Shown here: piece by piece, positions 49,265-59,620 of the stretch | Layout: each line of letters opens with the position of its first letter | Numbering within the stretch: position 1 is the first letter of the stretch | Source of the DNA: Azadirachta indica | Lineage: Eukaryota; Streptophyta; Magnoliopsida; Sapindales; Meliaceae | Length of the DNA stretch: 64,000 nucleotides | Assembly (NCBI GenBank): GCA_022749755.1 | Contig: CM040442.1 | Location: 10,080,457-10,144,456, forward strand | Direction of reading: 5' to 3' | Made by a program: the position numbers and the translations under genes | Notes under the pieces: model-generated | What the model saw: the letters and a program-made list of their open reading frames with translations, nothing else | Told to the model about the DNA's origin: nothing | Databases searched by the model: none

Positions 49265-49927
49265 TTACATCTGTAGGCCGCCGGTGCCAATCAACTTTGT
49301 GAGACCGAACGTGATGGCCATTGCCAACCAGCCTCCGATCACAACCCTAGCGGAGGATTTCACCACCGGAGTCCTCCCTATTGTCGCTCCTACTCCTCCG
49401 AAGACCGTCAGCATTAGGCTAGCTACGACTACAACAACAGCCAGTCGTATTTTGTGGTTTCTTATAAACGCCGAGCTCAGGAGTGGTACTACTGCTCCTA
49501 CTGAAAATGCGAGTGCTGATGCTACTGCAGCCTGTACTGGATTTGGGAGTGATTCCCTCTCAGGCTGATCATCGTCTTCTTGTTCATTTTGATTGATTGA
49601 TCTTTTGATCTGATCTCTTTTCATTTGAGCCATTTCTATGTCTCTCTGAGTGTAGACAGAGACAAACTCTCCAACGGCCATACTGCAAGCACCAGCAACT
49701 AAGCCAGCGAAGCCAACGAGAAGCATGGCTTTGATGTCTGTTTTAACAGCGCCAACACCCGTCATCAACGAGGAAACAGAAACCAGACCGTCGTTGGCTC
49801 CCAAAACAGCAGCTCGAAGCCACTGTGCCCTCTGAGAGTAGTCGAATTCTTCATTATCATTAGCAACAGCAGCAGACTGCAGGTTTTTCTCAGGATCGCG
49901 AGAAGATTGCTGTTGAAGAGAGGCCAT
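49265..49927 (-). CDS. Vacuolar iron transporter-like protein (VTL / nodulin-21 type)
   Basis: Single-exon membrane protein of 220 residues in the CCC1/VIT1 family. Family members move Fe2+ (some Mn2+) from cytosol into vacuole or symbiosome; the short plant VTLs lack the long cytosolic metal-binding domain of VIT1, as here. Five hydrophobic segments can be seen at about 37-60, 67-91, 131-154, 160-184 and 193-214. The family signatures LGANDGLVSV (42-51) and GACSMAVGEFVSV (79-91) are intact, followed by the charged QRDIE stretch and an acidic loop (115-125). The N-terminal 30 residues are polar. The ATG at 49927 is chosen because the first membrane segment follows at the usual distance. A TATA box lies ~90 bp upstream, and a tandem repeat array begins ~200 bp upstream. 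No frameshift or odd codon use is seen. The metal and membrane are inferred from the family. Confidence 0.93.
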   Translation of the reverse strand: MASLQQQSSRDPEKNLQSAAVANDNEEFDYSQRAQWLRAAVLGANDGLVSVSSLMTGVGAVKTDIKAMLLVGFAGLVAGACSMAVGEFVSVYTQRDIEMAQMKRDQIKRSINQNEQEDDDQPERESLPNPVQAAVASALAFSVGAVVPLLSSAFIRNHKIRLAVVVVVASLMLTVFGGVGATIGRTPVVKSSARVVIGGWLAMAITFGLTKLIGTGGLQM

Positions 49928-50013
49928 GAGAAGAGTTAGGAAGTTGCAGACGATAGCAAGGCAAGCAGAATATTAATGCGCTTGTGGTAGCCACACGCCA
50001 TAACAGAAGTGAA

Positions 50014-50021
50014 TATTTATA
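50014..50021 (-). promoter_or_regulatory. TATA box of the VTL gene
   Basis: The minus strand reads CCCTATAAATATTC, with TATAAATA about 90 bp before the ATG, implying a leader of roughly 60 nt. Confidence 0.6.
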
Positions 50022-50127
50022 GGGATTTTTTAGCGTTAATTAAGTGGAGTACTTGGTGCGTGGGTATTAGCACCAAAAAAAAAACAACATAATACCAAGA
50101 AGCATATATTATAATTAATTAATCAAG

Positions 50128-50596
50128 GCAACTCTTTTAAGTTTAATTAAGATCAGTTGAGATATTTCTCAAAACAGAATATAAGAGTTTAAACTTTTAA
50201 GGCTTCTACTTCTTCAATCACACACACACACGCAACATGCGCGCAACTCTTTTAAGTTTAATTAAGATCAGTTGAGATATTTCTCAAAACAGAATATAAG
50301 AGTTTAAACTTTTAAGGTTTCTACTTCTTCAATCACACACACACACACACGCAACATGCGCGCAACTCTTTTAAGTTTAATTAAGATCAGTTGAGATATT
50401 TCTCAAAACAGAATATAAGAGTTTAAACTTTTAAGGCTTCTACTTCTTCAATCACACACACACACACACAACATGCGCGCAACTCTTTTAAGTTTACTTA
50501 AGATCAGTTGAGATATTTCTCAAAACATAATATAAGAGTTTAAACTTTTAAGGCTTCTACTTCTTCAATCACACACATACACACACAACATGCACG
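50128..50596. repeat. Four ~117-bp tandem repeats upstream of the VTL gene
   Basis: Units start at 50128, 50243, 50362 and 50479 (spacing 115, 119, 117), nearly identical apart from the length of a (CA)n tail and a few substitutions. Each unit contains the palindrome TTGAGATATTTCTCAA. On the strand of the VTL gene this includes AAATATCT. Each unit also has weakly inverted flanks (CTTTTAAGTTTAA / TTTAAACTTTTAAG) and ends in (CA)n plus CAACATGCGCGC. The array begins about 200 bp from the VTL start codon. Confidence 0.9.
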
Positions 50597-50599
50597 CGC

Positions 50600-50656
50600 A
50601 CGCACACATACATACATACATACATAAATACATATATACATACATATATATGTATG

Positions 50657-50690
<34 letters not shown>

Positions 50691-50709
50691 TGTATGTATG
50701 TATGTATGT
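50600..50709. repeat. (CATA)n-(TATG)n palindromic microsatellite
   Basis: A CATA-repeat half passes through an AT-rich centre into a long TATG-repeat half, so the two halves are reverse complements and could form a hairpin or cruciform. Confidence 0.85.
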
Positions 50710-53679
50710 TAGGGCAAGAGAGCTTTTTAACACAAATTTTTACAATAAAATTTAAACTTTGGATTTAAGCACCTTCAATAGGTTGTGATCAAATTTAAAA
50801 CATATAATTAATATATCCGTCAGAAGTGTTTAAATTCAATAGTTTATAAAATAGTATAAATGTACATATAAAAATACGAGATTGTTAATCCATCTATACA
50901 TATATATAAATAGATATATATGGTTAGTTAGTTACATATATTTTCACAATTAATTATACTTCTATGCATATGTATGCTCAAGCCACATCTTGCATATTAC
51001 TAATTAAATCAACATTAATTCTTCCCATATTATTACCAGAAAGTTTTTGTATTATGTTTATATATATACATTGGTATTAATATCTCTTAATTTTATACAA
51101 TTTCTTACATTTGTAAATCATTGATATTAAAAATTTTAATAGTTAAAAATATAATTAATACATAATTATTGCACATGTGAGATGCAAACTCAACTATTGA
51201 TTGAAAGTATTTAGATTTAATAATATAAAATAGTGTAAGAAATTATATAAAATTAAAAGACTCGTGATTCGTCTTAATGTGTGTATGTATATATATATAT
51301 AGTAATTATAAATAAAATGAGTATACATTTAACGGGGGCTAATTGGCTCTTTAGGCAAGTTAGAGGGGATTAGCTTATTTTTGTAATTATTTATAAAAGA
51401 AATTTTAAATAAATATGTAGTATATTACACGTGCAATTAACATAACATACTGAATTTATACTCTTATTATAATGCATTTTAATTACACACATTATTTTTC
51501 TCTAGCTTCACACATCAATTATATATTTCAGTTGGCAACTTATTGATTGCCTAATTAGGTTTGATTTTTGAGTCTAAACAAATAATAGTATCCAAAATAA
51601 TATCATTTTTAATTTCTAATAATCACATATTAAATAGTTATTAATTGTTTATAGCATGATTAATTTAACTAATACTTATATATCACCTATAAATAAATGA
51701 TATACTTAATTTTAACAATATTAGTTGAGTGTGTGTATATATATATATATATACACATTTAATTTTTCTCACATGAATTTTTATGTGTAAAATATGGAAA
51801 GATAAAAAGAAAAATTCTATAATTATTTAAAGGTTTCGTATTAAAGAGAGGACTTTAGGTTTTTGGGTGTAATTCGGACGATTTGGAATATATTTGACAT
51901 TTTTAGATCATCTTACACTATTTTAAATTCGTATAACAATAGAAGATAGGGGTTTGCTATATTGTGGATGAGAGTTAAAGTGTGGTGTTTCATAAATGAG
52001 TTTTCTTAGATTTTTCACGCTTATAAAATCTTTAAAAGCAAAAAAAAGGAAGAAAGAAAAAAATATTAAAGAGATAGAGGGAGAACTTGAACATGGATTG
52101 CTGAATAGGAAGGCACTTGAAATTGAAAGATCACTCATTCACACATAAGAAAATTTAATTAAGTATACAGAGAGTGGGTATTCCACACAAAAGGAAACTT
52201 TTATTTATTATTATTACTATTATTTTAATGAGAGAGTGTGTAATACACAAGAAAAGCTATGTTAATTATCATATAATAAGGATTATATTATAATGTTAAT
52301 GACTCATTTCACTAAAATGGGAATGCACTATATGTATATTATATTGATCATATTAATTAAAATTATTGACGGAGTGTGCAATCCACAAGAAAGGCACTGC
52401 CTTCTCAAAATAAACTCATTATTATTTTGAACATGACCTTCCACTACTACTCTGTCTATATGCATGACTTACTCTTTTCTTGCTTTAGTGGATACTGCAA
52501 ACAATCCAATATATATATATATATATATATAGTGTGTATGGTTACATAGATAACTTTTTTTAAAAAATATTATAAGTAATAATTAATTAAATCCCTCCCT
52601 AATTTGGTGTAAAATTTTTTTTGATTTTGTACATTTTGTACACCTAAAAAGAGATTTAAACGGTTGAATCAATTAGCACCAATAATATGTTTACATGGAC
52701 ATCTTTTAATTGGTTTTGGTTTTGATTTTGATGTTTTTGTCTTAGTGGTTTTCTTTCATTTGAATTTGTGTATATTTTTATGTGAATGATTAATTTTTTG
52801 TTAACTATATTTTTATTAATATTACATCAAATATCTATTGGAAATTGAGAGTCTTGATTGATCTAGTCTGCATTACTTAAAAATTGATACCTAATTAAGG
52901 TGAAATTGACCTCCATAAAATATATGCGAGTCTTGATTCATTTAATTTGACATTGCCTAAACATTAATTTTTACAAATGTTTGGGAGGAAATTGACTTCC
53001 AGCAACTAAAGAAGAAAAATTGAGCCAATAACCTCCAAGTAGAGAGTATGAGTACCAGCAACTCTTGCAAATGGTAGTTGGGATATGTATATATTGTTCA
53101 TTTATGGTGTAGTTGGATTTTTTTACCCATGATCATGGATTGGGCTAGAAATAATTAGGTTCTTGCACAGTTACCTTTTTGCTAACTTTGATATAATTAT
53201 ATTATTTTGTGTTGCATAATAAAACATAAAAGAGTCTAATAAAAAAGAAAAAGAGACCCTTATTTTATTAAAAAAAAAATTGATTTCTAATTATTTTGGA
53301 AACAGAAAATTGAACTTAAGAGTTTATTTTATCTTCTGATTAATAATATATATATCAATATTTTTAGTATGCACGAGATGATTATTTAGTACTCCTAATA
53401 TTATTTGAGGAAAATTTCAACAAATATATAAAGTATCTACAAAGTAAAATACTATTGTGCACGTTAAAATGAGGAGTTGCAAAAGCTTAAATATACAATT
53501 TCAAATAATAATAATGACTTAGTGCAATAGATTAGATGTGTTGTTACATAAATTCTTTTTTTTTTTGCAATGCCAAATTTAGAAACAAATATTTATACAA
53601 AAGTTGACTCTTTTTTATATAAGGATTTATATTTTAAAATTATGAAAAATATCATAATTTATTTCTTTTGAGTGTTTTT
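50710..53679. other. AT-rich stretch without a gene
   Basis: No supported coding sequence. A 71-codon minus-strand open frame at 51923-52138 is low-complexity (Ser/Phe-rich). (AT)n runs lie near 51736-51755 and 52510-52531. Confidence 0.55.
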
Positions 53680-54125
53680 TTTGTTTTAAGAGAATTCCTA
53701 TTATAGGAATAAGATTAATTACCTGTAAGGTTTAAGTAATTACTTGTAAGGTTTAACTTAATTTATTGAAGGTGGAATTCATATTGTATACGAAAATAAA
53801 GAAATAGTTTATTATATATATTGGTTTAGGAATAGATTATTTTTCATTCTGTATAAGGAGGTCAGGTTCTTATCACATAAATTGAATAACCTAAAATCTC
53901 TTAAAATAGATAGTTTCTAGTAGAATAAATGTCTATTGAGATTAGGCATTAATCTTTGGAGTAGATAAATTCTTATAACTTAAGCGATAAGATATATTTG
54001 AGATTTGTTGTAATTAAGACTTGAGATAGTTGTAACTAGAGTTTTGAGTGTGAGAAAATTAAAGTGTAATTATAATAATTTTTCTATAATAAAATTTTCT
54101 CTCACGTCCTTGACAACTATAGCCT
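53680..54125 (+). mobile_element. Possible copia-type LTR remnant
   Basis: The end of this block resembles the R/U5 part of copia LTRs: GAGTGTGAGAAAATTAAAG, an AATTTTTCTATAATAAAATT stretch with a poly(A)-signal-like core, then TTTTCTCTCACGTCC. No partner LTR or coding domain is visible. 54126-55179 holds no gene. Confidence 0.35.
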
Positions 54126-55673
54126 TTTTTTTTATATAAGATTTATTTTGTAAATACTTATATCACGTGATTAGTATTTTTGTCGATCTATTTTTTTATG
54201 ATGTATTTAATATTTTTTGCTCTAAAAATTTTTGGGTGAGACTCAAAATTTTCAATAAGACAAAATTTAAAATTTTATAATAAATTTGAAGCTTTAAAAC
54301 TCAAAATATTATTTGGATTGTGGTTGGTCTCTAACAATAATAATAATCACACTTAATAATCTATATTAGACATATATATATATAACAAATTTTTTAAAAT
54401 TTTTACTTATATTTTCATATTTTTTTAAAAATATAATGAATTTAATATATTTTTAAATAAATATATTATATATAAAAAAAAAATGTTAAAAAAATTTTCA
54501 TATAATTTTTTTGGTAATTAAATATCAAATTATTATTAAGAAAGTAAAAGAAGATGGTTAAAAAAATATTTTAGGATATAGTTTGATCAACTCATTGTTA
54601 GAATTTTTTTAATAATATTATTTTTTATTAAAATAATAAATTAAAAAAATACTTAATCCTTAATAAATTGTAAAAAAATTAAAAGAAGAACTAAATTATT
54701 ATAATTGAAAAAAGTATAGCTTATTTTGTTATTGTTATAATGTTCAGGAATATAAATGATAATAATTTAGCCAATTAACTAACAAAAATAAAAATTAAGA
54801 ATATCTCTCTTTTTGCTGGAACTCAAAGGTATCTGTTTTTTTCTAAACATAATCAACATATTTATTCATTTCTTTATGTTTTAGGGATATCTATTAATAG
54901 TCAAGTTCTCGTACTTTAAAAATATTGTTAATAGTTAAGGGTATTTATTTATCTATCTTAACTCGAGGGGTATATTTGTCTATTTTTTCATATATCAAGG
55001 TTATTTAGTCAAAAGTATTTATTTATTTACCCAAATTCAAAAGTTATCTATTTTTCTCTAAATATTATAAAGGTATTTGTCTATTTACTTGTACTCTAGG
55101 GCCCTTTACAAAATTAATGCCAGTAAATATAACATAATCGAAAAAGCGGTTTGATGTTAAAATCTCTTTCAAATTTTTAGGGAAATTTGCAATAGTGACC
55201 ACTGTTTACTGTCACTTTTCTAAAATAACCACTATTTAAAAACTCTTTCAAAAATGCCCAACTCATAATTTTATAGACAAATTTACCCTTGAGCAACTTT
55301 TAACTTGCCTCTGTTTATTTCTCCCTTCTAATTCTTTTCTTCTTTTGTCTATTTTCCTTCTTCTATTTTTTAATTTCTTCTTCTATCTTCTTAAATGGAT
55401 ATTCCTTGAACTTCTTTACTCTAAACACTTAGCTCTATTACAATTTAAGTAAAATCATAAGTGAGTAAAAGAGAAATCAGGTGAGTGTTTAAAGTTTAAA
55501 AAATCTAAAAAATCCAAAAATTTGACATGATTTTTTTTAGTGTTTGTGCGTAATTAAACAATATAATGATAGAAATTGTCAAATAGAGTATATATTAAAT
55601 GTTTGAGTGTTTTTTGTGTACTTGTTGAGTGAAAACTTTAGTGTCATTGGGTTTTAGAAGACGACTGGGGTTA

Positions 55674-55865
55674 CTTTCGAGCATGTGTAAATTTTTTTTT
55701 CTTGTACCCGAAACCTAGTTTCGAGCATGAGCAAAATTTGTTCGTGCTCGAAACTAGTTTTCAAGCATGAACAAATTTTACTCATGCTCGAAACTTACTT
55801 TCTTTGAATCATAAGCAAAATAATTTTTTTTTGGGAAAACTTCTTCAGTTTCGTGTATGAGCAAT
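55674..55865. promoter_or_regulatory. Cluster of alternating TTTCGAGCATGAGCAAA motifs
   Basis: At least four clear copies in alternating orientation (forward 55719-55735 and 55758-55775; reverse 55741-55754 and 55781-55794), with further partial copies at 55675, 55701 and 55849. Adjacent copies form hairpin-capable inverted repeats. They lie just upstream of the MULE reading frame and may be subterminal transposase sites or promoter elements; this is inference. Confidence 0.45.
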
Positions 55866-55935
55866 ATTTCTCCAAAAAGTTCCTATTTTCATTATTTCTC
55901 TAACATATATTCTTATATTTTCATTTAGTGTAGGC

Positions 55936-56415
55936 ATGGCTGACTGTTTAACGATAGTTATTGTGCATTGTGGCTCATGGGAACAAACACCAAATGGCGG
56001 TGAAGTATATGTTGGCGGAAGGATGAAGGGGTTTCCTGTGGATCGAGAGATAACATATGATGAATTTATACAAATATTATACAAGGAATTTAATATTAAT
56101 CCTAATGAATTTATCATGATCACAAAGACCATGTATTCGGTGTGTACACAATCAAGGGCGGGATATATGGCAGTAGATATTACAACTGAATTAAACTTTC
56201 GAGCATTTATGACTGCCAACAATGCTTATATGGTCAGCAGGAGAGGTTATTGTCCACTATATATTACCTTGGATTATGTAGATAGCGCAAAACAAATAAG
56301 GACACACATACCCAACAATGGTACACCTAGCGAAATTCTTACAGTACCATCTCAGTTTATATCTTCTACTAGAAGCAATCAAGTAAATGATATACTTCCT
56401 GTAATGAAAACGTAG
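55936..56415 (+). pseudogene. MuDR-type transposase, N-terminal part only
   Basis: A 159-residue open frame (GGEVYVGGRMKGFPVDREIT, YDEFIQILYKEFNIN, then MVSRRGYCPLYITLDY) matches the N-terminal region typical of plant MuDR-family transposases, which precedes the DNA-binding and DDE catalytic domains. The frame stops at TAG 56413-56415, but homologous-looking sequence continues in the same frame (FEYTRQRFADHYSQHGQD) and then, after a shift, at 56523 (LVGLDEVTTINEGDSTP). It is lost at about 56640, where an unrelated antisense exon begins. No catalytic D, D or E region is present, so no active transposase can be made. Confidence 0.68.
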
Positions 56416-56653
56416 TTTCAATACACTAGTCGGTTTGAGTACACAAGACAAAGATTTGCAGATCATTACTCTCAACATGGTCAAGACTCATCGATGCCTC
56501 CAATTCTTCCACACCCATCTGATTGCTTGTTGGATTGGATGAAGTAACCACTATAAATGAAGGTGATTCTACTCCTCACAACAACGATGCGCATAAAAAA
56601 AATGTAAAAAAATTGGTAAAAAAATGTCAAAACAGATATTTTCTCTTAATTTC

Positions 56654-56962
56654 AATAATAGTTGATCTTCAAAGACTCGCTACTCCAAACAAGAGTGTAA
56701 TCAACGGGCCGCTTTAAAGTGCAGCCCATGGCGTCTCCTGTATCATCTTTCCCTGCAAGAACCCATCCGAAAAGCGGCTTGTTGTTGGGTTGGGCATAGC
56801 AGCCAAGCATAAAGAAACCTTCTGGGATGTTTGATGGTTCAAAAAATGTTGCACCAATGTTTTCTGGTCCCACTTCAAGGATAGCCCAAACTTTGTTGAA
56901 GGATGATATTTGACACACTTGTAGCCCACCAAGATCAATTGTTCCAATCGCAAACCCTTCTT
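56654..56962 (-). pseudogene. Vps62/DUF946 plant protein, isolated exon fragment
   Basis: On the minus strand, after a splice-acceptor-like ATATCAACTCACAG, one frame reads EEGFAIGTIDLGGLQVCQIS, then FFEPSNIPEGFFMLGCYAQP, NNKPLFGWVLAGKD and LKRPVDYTLVWSSESLKI, ending about 56660. This matches the conserved core of plant Vps62/DUF946 proteins, whose cellular role is poorly known. Only about 100 residues, one exon, are present: no N-terminal exon is found in the next kilobase and the C-terminal two thirds is missing. It abuts the truncated MULE coding region in opposite orientation. It is either a transposon-captured fragment or the end of a deleted gene. Confidence 0.75.
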
Positions 56963-57600
56963 CTGTGAGTTGATATATAAATATGTATGTATATCAATCA
57001 AGTCAAGTCATGGGTGAAAACAAAGAAAAGTACATAAGCGAATACGACCGAGCTGGGATATCGATCAAAAGCCAATTCAAGAAAATTGAAGACATGACAA
57101 AACATAAGGAGTATCATGTTCCACATACACAATAATTATTATTGTTATATGTTTATTTTAGATAAACACTTCAAAATCATGTTCCACATAAATTAGTTTC
57201 TTAGTTTTTTAACATAAAAAAAATGACTTTTTTTTCTCAAAAAAGGTTATAATATATACTGTTATATTTTAAAAACATATTTTAATGTATCTTAACATTG
57301 CAAATAGATACTCTATACAGATTATTAGTATTGTATGATTTGAGAGTTTAACTCAAGTTAGAACACTTGAAATGACAACAAACAATTCTGCTAGAAATTC
57401 TAAAGCAAGATAGTTGGTCACCGAATCTACTAAAAATATTTCATTGTGGAATTCTTAATTAATCAGCAATAATCCAAATAGAACGTCAGTGTGTCAGAAA
57501 CAATTTTGTGAATTTATGTGTATTAAAAAACTTATTTGTAATTTTATTTAGAAGTGCTTAATTTATTACATATATTTGTTGAATAATATTGGGTATTGGT
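56963..57600. other. AT-rich stretch without a gene
   Basis: Checked on the minus strand for an upstream exon of the Vps62-like fragment; none was found. Confidence 0.5.
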
Positions 57601-59620
57601 CTATCATTCTTTGACCTTGCAGAGGTAATAAAAGTTGGGGTTAGTCTTAAGACCAACCTTTACTTGATAAACACGACAACATTAAAGGAATGTCGGTTCA
57701 CCATGACCAATTATGTTCCATAACATATACATGCCCACCAAAGTCCTCTAAGAATTAAAAATCAGTTGGCATAAGGCTAAAATTAAATCACTCAACAATT
57801 TTGCAAAACATGGTTGAAAGGGAAATCTAATCCCAAATCCAAAAAAAAAGAAATTCAAATACCACTGTCTCCCCTTCAAATGGTTGGCTAGCTTTTTCTC
57901 TTCTACTCGGTAATTGCATAGTAACAAATTATGGGATGTTATATCTTCTCCTCAACTTCCAAAGTGTAGTTTTTCTCACAAATGACCTAATCCAATCTAG
58001 TTCGCAAGGACTTTCCCGATTCTTCAGTATCCAATGATTGTACTTCTACATTAGACTCACTTGATCCACTAGTGGACTCAATATCGGAATCCATACCCAC
58101 TAAGGACTCAAGTAACTGCCACTTTTGGTTCTATCAAAGTTATCACTCGACAACATGACTTCCTAACAACACTTTTCCTTCATAAAATGAATTTCGAATA
58201 AATTTCTAAAATATCATTCTAGATGTCCTAGAAGTAGTTTCCAAGCATCCCTATCACGCCTTCACCTACGAAAGTCAAAGAGTGATCTATCAAACACATA
58301 ACATAATGAAAAATGCATTTGACTAAGAAATTTAACTTCATGCATATAACAACTAGTAAAATGACCTTTAGTGTGTCGTCTCTAAATTGTAAAATTAACT
58401 AAACTAAAAATAAAATGCAAAGTCAAACTAGGAAACCAAGGGACAGTAGAAGTTTTGCCAAATTAGCTACACAGTTGCCATCACTTATCTAAAAATCACA
58501 ATAAACTATAATGTGTATTAAATCAATAAGCATACTAGTTTTTCATACACGAAAATAAATACATATATATATATATAATGCATGGGCAGGAAATGCAACA
58601 TGATAGAAACATTGTTTATTCTAAAAAATGCATATAACAAAATCACTTTCAAACTTGTGTATATCATAATTTCACTTTGAAGCTTTCATTCACATTTAGT
58701 TAGTAATATCTTCATTCAATTACTACTTAGTAGGACTTCACATATGACATATGAGATATTAGGTTTGAGTCACCCGTCGATAACTTTTCGTACATAAGAT
58801 AAGCACAAAGCATAAAATTTCACATACAAGGAACACTTATGCCTGAAGGTAAGAGCCACACCCTCGCCTTGATCATCAAGAAGTCCTCCTACATTTACAA
58901 ATCGATCGATGCACAAATGCAAAGACTCACAAGATCTAAGGGTACCTAAAGTTCTCTCCCATGTCATACGAAACACATAGCCCATGTCACATACAACAAA
59001 CTTGAAAGAATAGCCACGCATATCAAAAGGTACCACAAACACTTATAGTTGCCTACTAAGGAAGTAATTAATTTAAATACGCTTTAAAAAGCACAAAATC
59101 ATTATTTTTATAAGCATAGTCTTACAAATTCACTTTCTCATTTCTCAAATCATTGATGCATATGTTCATGGTAATGTCAATGCTCAATGACTTATACATA
59201 ACATATAAACATATAGTCATGAAACAAATACAGTGACATATAATCATAAACAAATTGATACTTTCATACTAATACATAATTCCAAAACATTTGTAAACAT
59301 AGTCATACTCAAACACATATGTTCCCATTTAAAAAGTCTAGTACACTTACATATATAATTTTTAAATGTTTACAAATATATTCAAATACATAAATACATA
59401 TGTTTATTGTGATCTTAGTTGAAAAGTCCAGTATACCTACCTTTTAAAGTTACCAGCAATAACTCAATCACCTTAAACCCAAAATAAAATTAATCATATA
59501 AAAATATGGATCTTTGATTCAATTTGTAACCATTTCTTGTCACTTGCCTCTAGTAATACAGAACACTTACTAAATATATCTAAGTTTTTTTATTTTTAAT
59601 AAATTGATACGTGAGTAGGT
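57601..59620 (-). mobile_element. Possible Ty3/gypsy LTR remnant, outer element
   Basis: Non-coding and moderately GC-rich, with no long conserved frame. Its counterpart at about 62100-62397 ends in GGGGTGTTACA, the reverse of the TGTAACACCCC start of many Tekay/Del-type LTRs, suggesting a minus-strand LTR split by the Athila-like insertion. The 90-codon minus-strand open frame at 58770 is not recognised. Confidence 0.3.

Larger units (their letters stand above)
55180..56650 (+). mobile_element. Truncated Mutator-like element (MULE)
   Basis: The left end reads GGGAAATTTGCAATAGTGAC, then ACTGTTTACTGTCACTTTTC, resembling terminal inverted repeats of plant MULEs. About 750 bp further in lies a transposase N-terminal frame (55936). 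No matching right terminus is seen by 64000, and the transposase stops before its DNA-binding and catalytic domains, so the element has lost its right side at or near the Vps62-like fragment (56654 onward). Confidence 0.6.
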
